Part shown: positions 1 through 10,994 of the stretch, one piece after another | How the letters are laid out: each line of letters opens with the position of its first letter | How positions within the stretch are numbered: position 1 is the stretch's first letter | Source of the DNA: Beroe ovata | Taxonomy: Eukaryota > Ctenophora > Nuda > Beroida > Beroidae | DNA length: 42,109 nt | NCBI GenBank assembly: GCA_946803715.1 | Contig: CAMPET010000043.1 | Coordinates: 283,257 to 325,365 of the forward strand | Direction: 5' to 3' | The notes under the pieces: generated by a model | Database searches by the model: none | Told to the model about the DNA's origin: nothing | Seen by the model: the letters and a program-made list of their open reading frames with translations, nothing else | Made by a program: the position numbers and the translations under genes

Positions 1-6
1 GCTGAC

Positions 7-58
7 AGTACACACACACACACACACACGTCACAAACACACACGTCACAAACACACG
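7..58. repeat. (CA)n microsatellite with interruptions
   Basis: A CA dinucleotide run is broken by cacgtcacaa-type units. It lies just downstream of the donor of the last visible SLC35E1-like exon, so it is intronic. Confidence 0.85.
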
Positions 59-65
59 ATGGTAC

Positions 66-2275
66 CTGACTGGGGTTACGAGACTGAGAAACCCGAATGC
101 AGCCACATTCTGTGAGAAGTTGGATACAGCCACCGTTAGGAGGGAGGGGAGAAGATCCATTAAGGAGCTTGTTACCTCTGCCTGTCAAATATGGGGATAT
201 ACAGTCTTCAATCGCCCTTGCCAAAATATGATTCATTTCAATTCAATGCAACATTGTCAAATGTAGGCACATTATAAACCCTCACACTTGACACATCTGA
301 CATCATAGGTATCTCAAGATGTGTAGGTATATCTTGCCTCATATCAGTCAATACCCAATGTAAAGTATGCACTATACCATGACTATACATCTAATGTAGT
401 CAACCTGTCCCCGAAGTTTGACTCTTGGCGATGACTGATCAAGATCCGCACAGCCTTTGACAGCATCCATATTTAAGTTTCATATTTAAGTTTCATATAT
501 CCTCAGACCTCTCAACTCATTGTAAAACGGAATACATGATATTCATACGTCAAACTTGTTTTCGTATGAATGAAATTAATGCACCTAATAATACGTACGC
601 TTAATGCCTATTTCTTACCTACTCTCAGATAGGTTATAACGTGAAAAGTATAGTAAAACACCATAGCAAACTCAGACAACACAGCCACAAAGCTAAAAAC
701 TCACAAAAACACTCCAGGTTAGATCCGGAACCTGTATTAAGGCAAGGCATGGTCATGAAACAAAATAACACCTAGCTATAGAGATTAAGCTACGCTAAAT
801 TGATTTTCACTCCGCATGAAACCCGCCTCCTCCACACAGAGACTTGTACAGTGTACACTTACCTCAGCAATAGCGTGTGATCTGGTAGCCTCTTGGAATG
901 TCCACAGAGGAAGTATAAGGACGAGGGATGATACAGACACGTAGTACAGCATGAGTAGGTAGTGGAGATTGTTGTCCAGCATTGACTGAGGGAGGACCAG
1001 AGGTTAGAATGCTAGGTTAGAATGCTGCTTGAGACGATGGTGAGAAGCATAGGTCAAAACATTCATATGATTTTCACAGATTTGATGATGGAGCAAAGAA
1101 CATGTTGTGTAATGTGTATCACGTATTGGCTAATGCAAAGGTTTTCACGTGATTGCCACTTACTTTTTTAGCATAAACACTGAGAAGTGCAGTTGACATG
1201 GTGGAGAGTATGGCAGATATAAACCCCGCCATGTCGAATAGAACCTCAGTGAAAGAGGATATCACTACTCCACTTATTATTACAAGAAGACTGATATAGA
1301 TCTGGGGATAGTTCAGTGTCACATAGCTGTAAATAAAACCGTCGCTAGCACGAACAGCTGTTTGTAGAACTATATTACAGCTGTCATAGGTCGTTGGCCA
1401 CAAGTGAAAGAAAAAAAAGTAGGACAATAGTTATAGATGGCCAAGAGGAATGATAATAAGACTCACATTACAGGAGTGTCTCTGTTTAAGGAGAATTCTT
1501 GAAAATAGGACAGAGAATATGGGTAAGGATGCCTGAAATGAAGGTTTGAATACCTATTGAAAATGCAATAGGTAATTCACCAATTGAAACAGGAAAACTT
1601 CCAATTCCACTTTTCTTTCCAAACATTACAATCGAAAAAAGAAAAATGGACCATACTTTCTAATTACTACAAACCTTGATTGTATTAGAGTATGAAACAG
1701 GTATGTTTCCAATACTAACTGTAGCAAAGAATACTGCAGCAACCTTACCAAAACTGAGAGGCAATATGCCTGTTATCAACAATCCTGGTAATGAGGAAAT
1801 GTTAATAATTTTACCTGTTCTTTAATGGACACATCAAATAGATTGAAATCAGTAAAAAAAACTTTCCAATTACCCTTAGGAATTATTAGAGATCCACCGA
1901 TATTCATATATTTAATGAGGGGGAAGGTAAAAATGGCACAGCCCAAAAACTGCACCACAGTTAGTGAAAGTGGGTAAGGAAATGTTGTTAAACACCTGAA
2001 ATATTTAGGGACTGTGAACAGTAATCATGAACTCCCATAAAACAGTTGTGAACAACCATGAATCACAGCTGCATATTAAGCAACAAAGGGAATCATTTGT
2101 CTAATTCTCACCTTTTCAGTGTGATACTATTGATTGCTGATGAACAATACCAAACACCACAGAGGAAAATCAATTTTAGGACAAAATAGTAAGGATCACT
2201 GCCCTTCTTTATTCTTCCCGCTTGTGTATCAAGGTTTTGAAGGTTGAATGAAGAGGGTGATGGAGTCAATGCCAT
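66..2275 (-). CDS. SLC35E1: SLC35E1-like transporter, 3'-partial, 7 exons visible
   Basis: This is a multi-pass Golgi/ER-type carrier of the nucleotide-sugar/triose-phosphate translocator superfamily. Exons by splice sites and phase: 2275-2112, 1995-1874, 1769-1675, 1532-1467, 1301-1164, 985-863 and 181-66; all phases agree, giving about 274 codons. Diagnostic segments in order are CLTTFPYPLSLTVVQFLG, ILPLSFGKVAAVFFATVS, IPVSYSNTIKASLPIFSV, LFSRILLKQ, YISLLVIISGVVISSFTE, LFDMAGFISAILSTMS and VSNFSQNVAAFGFLSLV. Each aligns by eye with the SLC35E1 pattern. The ATG at 2275 opens the first exon. The end of exon 2 is the least certain splice: the donor after the PK codons at 1874 restores phase, whereas a stronger-looking donor at 1814 does not. 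The last exon ends in phase 2 at a donor at 65, so the C-terminus lies outside the window. The substrate cannot be told from sequence. Confidence 0.88.
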
Positions 2276-3184
2276 CCTGAAAATAGAAGTTGCATCTTTA
2301 CTTTGTCATTTTCTATGATCTGTAAAGAATGAACTGAAATTGCATGGCAAAGAATGTGAGGATAGATGATTAACTAAGATAGAATCAGTTCAAGAGGAAG
2401 ATACTCAAGCTTTGGGATTAGGATCAAATTACCACTATTTTATGTTACACCTATGAGATGATTCAATGATGTCATGATGAGAACAAGTAAATGAAACTCA
2501 GGAGGTACGACACATTGATCATAAATCGAACCTTACACACCCCACTAATCAACTGGCAGTTTTGGAATTAAAACTTATTTAAGCTAAAACTCCAACTTCA
2601 GGATCTCTGTGAGAATGTTGATAAGTTTAACAGTTTTTATGTTACAGTTCAGTATACATACCGAATATACAGTAACTATTTTAGTCAAATAACAGTATGA
2701 AAAATACGAATCAATTCCCCTTCAAGCTCATATCACACTACAAAACCGTTCAAGAGAGTGTGATACACTACCACACATTGGATACTTATACTATACGATA
2801 ACAGGACATAAATTGAAACACGATGTATTTATATGTAAATTATTCAGAACGACAATAACACACTTATAATTAATATTATGCTAAAAATCAATATATGATT
2901 TGGCAAATATGCAAATACGACTTTTTAGATCTCAGAGTGAAATAAGGGGCGCGCAACGTGTGCACACGTTTCTTGAGCGCGATATAAGTGGATACTGGAT
3001 ATAGATTAAGGCGCGCCCTTTTCGCGCGCTAGGAATTGCAGATCAAATGAAATTAAACGACACGACTAGCGTGCGCATAACCGTTGTCTGGCGATGCTAG
3101 ACCGCTGATGCAAGCCGCGAGAATAAGTTTGCGCCGCGCGCGCGCAAAACGAAATTCTCGACAGGGTCTATCATCGATCGACAA

Positions 3185-3302
3185 GCATAACCGCATAATG
3201 CATTATTTTAAGTTCACAGAGTTAAGTTAAATGAAAAACGCGCGCATAACCGCATAATGCATTATTTTAAGTTCACAGAGTTAAGTTAAATGAAAAACGC
3301 GC
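3185..3302. repeat. Perfect 59-bp tandem direct duplication
   Basis: The unit beginning gcataaccgcataatgc at 3185 is repeated from 3244 with no visible mismatch through the aaaaacgcgc end. It is non-coding. Confidence 0.9.
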
Positions 3303-3369
3303 CGCGTGAGCACGCGCACTGCACTGCTCACAATTAATTTGAAAATTTCACGAAGACGGGTACTCGCAC

Positions 3370-3516
3370 TTGCCGGATATTATCTGTCCACTGTTTCTTG
3401 CGCGCGGCGCGCGCGCCTTCATCGAAGGCCTTCATCGAAGCTGAAGGCCTGTTTCGGCCTTCGATGAAGGCGCGCTCGCCGCGCGCAAGAAACAGTGGAC
3501 AGATAACATCCGGCAA
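3370..3516. mobile_element. Foldback/MITE-like element with target-site duplication
   Basis: About 60-nt inverted arms (ttgccgga... and ...tccggcaa) enclose a short loop carrying nested ttcatcgaag motifs. The octamer actcgcac flanks both ends (3362-3369 and 3517-3524). The repeat can be read as 9 bp (actcgcact) if the element is shortened by one base. An 8-bp duplication would fit a hAT-type and 9 bp a Mutator-type element. No transposase is encoded, so this would be a non-autonomous copy. The arms explain the mirror-image ORFs seen on both strands here. Confidence 0.72.
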
Positions 3517-3973
3517 ACTCGCACTATATCAGCATATCAGTTTATTTTATCAGTTTATTTTATCAGATTTATTTTATCAGTTATTTATATTATTTGTGAA
3601 AAATAGCCACACTAGGCAAGTATCACTTTTCGAGTATTTCATACAAATACTTACATTTCAATCATTTTCTCACTTTTTATCTTATCTTTTGAGAAACACT
3701 TAGGGTGAGTCTACAGTCTAGTACAAGTCTGGGTTCACCAGCAATTTTAAGTATCAGAAAAATTTGAGTAATTATTAGCAAGTATAAAAACTCAATAAAT
3801 ACTTAGTTATTATGAATGACCCCTATAATAGTGTTTTATCTTGTTGTCCGCGCAATTCTTAATTGCAACAAATTCCAGGAAATCACAACTCTGACAATTT
3901 AAACCTTTATAATTTTTGCTTTTCTGGTATTACAATTAGTAGATGATAAATTGAACATCTTGTTCAGGTTCTG

Positions 3974-6900
3974 ATGTCATTTATCAAGCAGATATGCAAG
4001 CATGAAGAAAATCTTACCATCTGGACTGATCTAGACTTTGGATTATGCTTCCAGCAAATTTTTATTGTGTCCCCTTCTTATCTTCTACTGCTTATTGTTG
4101 GCTTTTACTACTGCATCAAATCTCTAAGCATAAGAACTGAGCAAATCACTGTTCATACCTGGGTATTTGCTTTAAGAGCTATTGCCCATGTTCCAATTCT
4201 TTGTGGACAGATTTATATAATCACAGAGCTTCTGATAAATAAGAAAGAATCCTCCATTCTATCAGTGATTGTTAACTCACTCATTTTATCTGCATGGCTT
4301 TCAAGCATCATTTGTATTGTCTTATGGAGGAATGGTTGGTACATGAGGATTCATGGGAGGGATTTCAATGTTCTAAAACTTTCATGGGGTATGGTATTGG
4401 TCACAAGTTTATTTGAACTCTACAGTGCAGTTTTGTTTGCAGTTGGATATCCCTCTCCATTGAATGAAGGCAATATCCCATTTGATGTTTCAATCTGCAT
4501 TTATATACGGGTTGTTTTTTGTCTAGGGACGTTGCTCCTGCAACTCCCAAGATCAAGCAGGAGACCTGAAGAAGTATCCTCTGCTGTCAATGCTACTGTT
4601 ACCAGAAATGATGCAAGCTCCTCTCATGAGTTCTCACATGTATCAAATTCATTGAACACTGAGGAAACTTCTTCAGCTATATCAAGACTCTTCTTCTGTT
4701 GGGTATCCAAACTTTTTGAGGATGCAAAGTCAACACAGTTTCCTTCAGTGAATGATCTTTCATTCTCATTACCTGGTGCAATGCATCCAGTTTCAAATCA
4801 TTGCAATCTCAAGTTAGCTATAAATCATTATAGCCAGGTCTCAAAATCATCTGAAATATCTTATGATGACTTGATTGAGCCTCTCATTAAAGATGAGAAA
4901 GAAGAGAATGGACGGGGCAAATATTTTTTGTTCAGATCACTGAATAAAGCTTTTGGTTGGTCGTTTTGGCCATTGAATCTTGTCAAGCTAATATCAGCTA
5001 TACTTGAAATTTCATCCCCCATTCTATTGAACTTATTCTTAGTTGAATTGGAGAGTAACTCTGACGACAGTTTATCAGTAGCAATTTACCTCGGCCTCCT
5101 TATAATCATCATTATTGTCAATGGCTTTATTGACTCTCACCTTTCATATGAGCTGGATAAATTAAAGGTTCGTATAAGAGGCTCTATTATAGCAGAAATC
5201 CTGTCAAAAATTCTCTGTGTAAATTGGGCTGAACTGAGATCATTTTCAATTGGCAAGATAACAAACTTTGCTGCTCAAGACAGTGATAATATATCCTCTC
5301 ATCTAGTTTGCTTCTTCGAAATCTGGTACCTGCCACTGAAATTGGTCTTGATATTCATCTTACTCTACAAGTATATTGGTATAGCTTTCTTGTCTGGCAT
5401 AGGACTATGCATAATTCTCATTCCTCTCAATCAAGTGATTGCAAAGAAACTTCATAGATACAATGATGAGTTGATGAAACATCGTGATCGCCGTTTGAAG
5501 ATGGTCCATGAAGTTATTGGAAATATGAAAATCATCAAATTCTTTGCTTGGGAAAGCCAGTTCATCGAGAAAATAGAAATGCTCAGGAATCTGGAGATAG
5601 CAGAGTTGAAGAAAATTGCATACTTTGATGCAGTATGTGTTTATTTATGGGCATCAGCCCCTTGTCTGGTGACATTTATCATAATCCTAACATATTCCTA
5701 CATCGGTAATGAGATTAGTGCAAGCACTGTTTTTACAACACTTACACTTGTCAACCAAGTGATATTACCATTGAATGCATTACCATGGGTAATAATGGGT
5801 TTTGTCAAAGCTTTCATATCACTTCAGAGAGTTCAAGGGTTCTTTGATCTTAAAAATGATGCCCCAGTCAATCCCCCTCCCCCATTTGAGGATCAAAATG
5901 CAATCGAAGTTGATAACTGCTCATTTTATTGGAATAATCCAGATGAATGCTGTCTCAGAGGACTACAATTTCAGGTGAACAAAGGTGAGTTGATGGTTGT
6001 TACTGGTCCAACAGGATCTGGTAAGACCAGTCTACTATTGGCCTTGTCCCAAGAGCTAAATTGTACTTCGGGAGAAATGCGTATGAACGATTGGAAAGAT
6101 GGTGTAGGAATTGTACTTCAAGACTGCTGGCTCAAGTCGGGGACTGTCAAAGAAGCAATTGTCGATGGATGCCCCTTTGATCAAGATTGGTATGAAAAGG
6201 TACTGCATGCATGCGCACTTGATAAGGATGTATCCAGCTTTTCAAGCGGTGAAAACACACCTGTAGGTGTTGGTGGAGCGGCTCTCAGTGGGGGACAGCA
6301 GCTCAGATTATCACTTGCCAGAGCAGTGTACAAGAACAAGAAAACATACTTCATTGATGATATATTCTCGAGTCTAGATAGTCATGTTGTCCTGCACATA
6401 ATAAACAAGTGTATCAATGGCTTACTATCAGAAAAGACGAGAATTATTTGCAGTCATAACAAGCAAATTGCGAATACAGCTGATACCCTCATGGTTTTAG
6501 AGAACAAACAGATCAAGTACATCGGTTTACCACAGATGTTCTGTGCACCAGATTCCACAGACTTGTTGAAGTATGATCCTGAAATTGGGACCACTGATGA
6601 TATTCAAGAAGAAAACGAGAATGAAATAAGCCAGATTACAGAGCCAAGGCAATTTGGACCGGTTGAGATTTATGTTTATAAGCACTACTCAAAGGCAGCT
6701 GGTGTTGTTCTCTCAGTTATAGTAGTACTGTCACTGATTGGAATGCAGTCAACTTCAACTCTGTCAAACTGGTGGCTTTCGTTCTGGATTAAATCTACTG
6801 CAGAACCTCCAGAATTCTATCTCCAAAGACTCAATTTTTCTCAAATCATTTATAACACCTTACCCCTGGATTATCCTAATCTAATAGGACTACAAAAAAT

Positions 6901-8944
6901 TAGCAGCAACGTCTCTGACAGCATGTTTTATCTTGAAGTCTATGGTTCTATTATTGCAGCAAATACCATCTTTACATTGCTTCGTGCCTTCAGCTTCGCA
7001 ATTTTCGGCATTTGTGCTACAACCAAGATGCATCAAGATATGCTGAAATCAGTTATGAAGTCAGCACAGCACTTCTTTGATAAGACGCCAGTTGGAACCA
7101 TTATCAACCGGTTTTCAAATGACATATATTCAGTTGACAGTAGCTTGCCTTTCATGCTCAATATTCTCCTAGCAGAGTTGTTCATGCTCATTGGAACACT
7201 TGTAATGACCTCCTATGGAGTGCCCTTTGTAACGATCATCATAATTCCCCTCCTCATCTTATACAAGTTGATACAGAAGTACTACATAACTGCTGTCAGA
7301 GAAGTTAAGCGCCTGTATTCCGTCACTCAATCTCCCCTGTTCAATCATTTGGATGAGACAGCAAATGGTCTAGTTTACATAAACTCCTTCAGAACAAGTA
7401 ATTCGGCATTTACCCAAGGAGTGAAGTACCCGGTGACAGAATCCCGGCGATCGCCAGATCGACGCTCGGCGACCTACATGATGTTGACAACGACCAATTC
7501 ATGCCTTCGGACACCAAAGAATTAACAAATTCACCATATAAATTGGCTTGCCTCATGCCAGCGATGTACAGGCAGACGACACATAATTATGATTATCTGA
7601 TGAATTGGCTAGATTTATTNAGCAGAGTTGTTCATGCTCATTGGAACACTTGTCATGACCTCCTATGGAGTGCCCTTTGTAACGATCATCATAATTCCCC
7701 TCCTCATCTTATACAAATTGATACAGAAGTACTACATAACTGCTGTCAGAGAAGTTAAGCGCCTGTATTCCATCACCCAATCTCCCCTGTTCAATCATTT
7801 GGATGAGACAGCAAATGGTCTAGTTTACATCAACTCCTTCAGAACAAGTAATTCGGCATTTACCCAAGGAGTGAAGTACTTGGAAGCCTTCCAGAGAACT
7901 GTATTCTGTCTATGTGCTGCTAGTGCCTGGCTTAGCCTTAGACTGCAGTTTATCGCTGCTTCAATAATTGGATTGGTTTCTGCTATTATTCTTGTTCAGA
8001 TGCACTACAACGTGGCAGATGCGACTCTTCTTGGCCTTGCTTTCACATATGCTCTCTCAATCAATGACTGTTTGAAAGCTCTAATACTCAGCATAACAGA
8101 GGTGGAGAAGGAATTCATTGGTACAGAACGGATACTACAGTATATCCAAGGACTGCCAATAGAAATGGAATCTGGTGACATTCCAGTGACTGATGTGGCA
8201 TGGCCTACAGATGGAGCTATTGCATTTACCCATGTTACAGCACAGTACAAGGACTGTGACTATAAGGCTCTAGACGACATCAGTTTTTCTATCAACCCCG
8301 GGGAGAAAGTGGCAATCGTAGGCCGAACAGGCGCTGGAAAAAGCACACTCTTCCTTACTCTATTCCGACTTCTGGAGATTGAAACTGGAAGCATCAAGAT
8401 TGACAACATTGATATCAAAGATATAAGTACACGTTTCTTGCGAGAGCACCTAGCTATCATACCACAGAAACCCCTTGTGTTTGCAGGAACAGTGAGAGAG
8501 AACTTAGACCCCTTCACTAAGCACAGTGACTATGAAATAAGCGAGTGTTTGGCAAAATGTCAACTCACTGACTTGTCCCTAGAGGATATCATATCCAACA
8601 GCATGTTGAGTAGCGGTCAATGCCAACTCATATCCCTAGCCCGTGTTCTGCTTGATAAATCCAAGGTACTGTGTTTGGATGAAGCAACATCTAACATCGA
8701 TGCCCAAACCATGAAGACTATCAACACAGTGGTTAGGGAGGAGTACAGTTCTGCAACTGTGCTCACTATTGCTCATAGACTGGAGTACATCCTGGACTAT
8801 GATAGAGTTATTGTCATGGCAAAGGGGAAGATTGTGGAGAACGGTCCCCCGCAAGAGCTTTTGTTGGATAACAGATCCCGATTCTATAATCTAGTTCACT
8901 CAGGAGGTTATGAAGGTGGGAAATTTGTCAATAACAGTTTTTAA
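3974..8944 (+). CDS. ABCC10: ABCC10 (MRP7)-like ABC transporter, intronless, split by assembly duplication
   Basis: This is a full-length multidrug-resistance-type exporter of the ABCC family. Merging 3974-7429 with 7880-8944 gives one uninterrupted frame of 1506 codons, close to the length usual for ABCC10. N-terminal TMD0 helices (residues 1-200) and TMD1 (about 310-600) precede NBD1, which has Walker A GPTGSGKTS near residue 678, signature LSGGQ near 771 and Walker B FIDDIFSSLD (Asp instead of the catalytic Glu, normal for ABCC NBD1). TMD2 contains SSLPFMLNILLAE, as in MRP7. NBD2 has Walker A GRTGAGKST near 1300, LSSGQ and LCLDEATSNID. Oddities: no intron anywhere in 4.5 kb, and the stretch just before the NBD2 signature is about 12 residues shorter than usual. 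The break at 7430-7620 is best read as an assembly fault, not a pseudogene. Confidence 0.9.
7171..7429 (+). repeat. Unmerged allelic copy of ABCC10 exon segment (copy 1)
   Basis: This 259-bp segment is repeated at 7621-7879, directly after a single N at 7620. The two copies differ at only about five positions, mostly silent. That pattern fits two haplotype contig ends left side by side rather than a real duplication inside an exon. Confidence 0.88.
7430..7620. other. Unrelated contig-end sequence plus single-N gap inside ABCC10
   Basis: After the duplicated coding segment, 190 bp of unrelated, locally GC-richer sequence (tcccggcgatcgccagatcg) run up to the N at 7620 and break the transporter frame. 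No protein family is recognised. It may be a chimeric contig end or an allelic insertion. Confidence 0.6.
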
Positions 8945-9419
8945 CTGGGTGATTTTATTGTCCATATTGAAGCCAAATAAGTATTTTATCCTATACTAAG
9001 TTTATTTATAGAGATATTCTATAGAAATTTCACTAATTTGACTGTAACATATTTATGCCATTCTATATAATCTTGAGGTGATTTGAATTTAGCTACTTAT
9101 TTTTAAGTTTCACAATGCAATTTGCAATGAAGATATACATCCAGTTGATGAATGATATTCGTCTTTTAATTTCAATCTGATTGTTTATAGTAAGATAGTA
9201 TCTGATAATTGGAGTTTAAGTGATAATTTTATATTTTTTAGCTGGAAATATATTGAATTGAAAATACTATGCAAAACGCTTTTGAATAATATCTTGAGAA
9301 TCTGAAATAATTTCTGATTGAAACACATTCACAGAATAACTAAATAACAGCTCATTTTGCCAATATTCTATCTTCTGAGGTCACTCCCTCACCTAATCAC
9401 CTTTAGCTGTAGCTACACC
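8945..9419. other. Intergenic, AT-rich
   Basis: This is the 3' flank of the ABCC10-like gene and the 5' flank of the small gene at 9420. Only an AAATAA-like motif near 8975 hints at polyadenylation. Nothing else was seen. Confidence 0.6.
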
Positions 9420-10083
9420 ATGCTTCGCACTGTACTCTGGTGGTCGGCCGGAGGACTTTTCAGTGCTGTGTTCTCCAGGTGGCTGATGCGACTTCCCCTC
9501 CTCTACAAACCACAGCTACATGTCCTAACCACCGGCATTGGGAGTGAGTTCTCGGCTACAATATGATACTATACCAACTAACTACTAATTAGTAATTAGA
9601 AATTATGTGAATCGTGTTATCATTCACACATTTATTTGATGCTGGAGTTAATAACGTCTCAGAAGATAGCAAGATGACAGTAGATACCCACATTTAAATG
9701 GTAAACATAGGCCTATACATTGATTGGTTTTGCTTTCAGCTGGAGTAGGGGTTTACTGCTCGAACACGGAGGATAGATTCTACAAGTGGATCAACCATGT
9801 TTACCGGGTATGTTTAGTGAATACTTATGGGTGAAATGTGAATGAGTAAATTTACATTTAGGTACTCACTCACTCACCCACTCGCTCACTCACTCATACT
9901 GACCCCCTCACTCACTCACACACTCCATCTCAGGTTCCAGAAGACGCTCCTCTATGGATCCAAAGGAAGTTGAAGACTCGTATTGACAAGGTTGATTTAC
10001 TCAACAAGATAGCAGAGGAAATGCCCGAGGAAATGGCCAGGAAGCCGTTCTGGCAGATGAGATATGAGCGCGCCCAAGAATAG
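9420..10083 (+). CDS. Small membrane protein, possibly complex I subunit NDUFC2
   Basis: Three exons, 9420-9543, 9740-9807 and 9934-10083, join in phase to about 114 residues. The N-terminal half has two hydrophobic stretches (WWSAGGLFSAVFSRWL and LHVLTTGIGTGVGVYC) separated by a short basic link. The C-terminal half is charged and helical (VPEDAPLWIQRKLKTR, then EEMPEEMARKPFWQMRYE). Length, the two-helix N-terminus and the charged tail resemble NDUFC2 (B14.5b) of mitochondrial complex I, which would place it in the inner membrane. The match is by topology and weak local similarity only, so the gene symbol is left empty. The gene model itself is sound: consensus donors and acceptors, consistent phase and a clear stop. 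Confidence 0.62.
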
Positions 10084-10994
10084 TTCTAGAAACTTCTAGA
10101 TTAATACATCTTTTGTACTTGTCTCATAGTCGGATAGGCACTAGGCCGCATTACCTCGTCCCTAGCTATGTGAAATATGTTATGGAGGGAAATGTTACTG
10201 AGAATAATATGAGACTGTTTGATGGAAATCACGTAAATATTGCGCACGTGTCAAGTATATTGGTAATTCTCTCGAATTCGTTTTTAAGCACTGCTTTGAT
10301 ACCTAAATTCAAAATAATACATGTGATTATTGTTAAATTATTTTAACTCATCAACTTGTTGCCTTCCTCTTGCCATTACCTGCTTATATCTGACTCGACG
10401 CAAAAGTCTTAGGTTTATCGTGTTTTAAGTTTTTGTATCGCATATTGATATGATCATCCCTCTAGTAACATGCCCAGTAGTTCCCACACAGACAGCTGCT
10501 CTAAACAAGGTGTGTACCATTCCCACTTCATACCAACTCCACTCCATACCTCCATCCCTTCTTCACTTTCTTTCCCTTCTGTCATACCTATCACAATTCA
10601 TTCCACCACGTAGAACGACATCACCACTTCTCATCTGTTTCCCAACGGCCACCTCTCTAGACAATCGCAAATGCTTTCTCTTCTCCCCTCTTCATCTCTC
10701 TTTACTACTCTTCTCAATACAGCAATTCATAATGACAGGGCCACTATCTAGTTATCTGGTAATGTACCGCGCGATATTGGGTTAATGTGACATGCATGTC
10801 AATTAACACATTAATTCTAGGTGGAACCGTTATGGGCTAATAAGTGGAATCATTACCTACACCGATAGAAATCGTATTTGAGTAACTTGTTCACTCTCTC
10901 ACTGCTTGCCATATCCATCGATTCCTTTGTCATCTATGGTTATTGTCCCCTGTCCCTGGTCTTTGTTTCTAACACTATTCCCAACTTCCCAGCC
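10084..10994. other. Intergenic / possible 5' exons of the CCDC34-like gene
   Basis: Two short stretches look exon-like: an ATG at 10450 leading to a donor (aacaag then gtgtgt, 10509/10510), and a segment after an acceptor near 10725 running to ctg then gtaatg. Their phase does not fit the CCDC34-like exon at 10995, so they may be 5' UTR or nothing. The rest is pyrimidine-rich non-coding DNA. Confidence 0.4.

Larger units (their letters stand above)
2276..3973. other. Intergenic region between divergent SLC35E1-like and ABCC10-like genes
   Basis: No convincing coding exon was found. The left half is AT-rich. From about 2945 to 3520 it becomes CpG-rich and holds a 59-bp tandem duplication and a hairpin element. 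The start of the ABCC10-like ORF is preceded by a ttgttcag that looks like a splice acceptor (about 3966), so a 5' UTR intron may lie here. Confidence 0.6.

Noticed and set aside
1776-1875. Longer second exon of SLC35E1 ending at a donor at 1814
   Set aside because: It leaves a 45-nt intron and breaks phase; the donor at 1873 restores frame to the conserved LPLSFGK segment.
3334-3703. Opposite-strand ORFs rich in Ala/Arg
   Set aside because: They mirror each other because of the inverted arms of the foldback element; no homology.
7501-7758. Separate ORF across the N at 7620
   Set aside because: Out-of-frame reading of the duplicated ABCC10 segment and the contig-end sequence.
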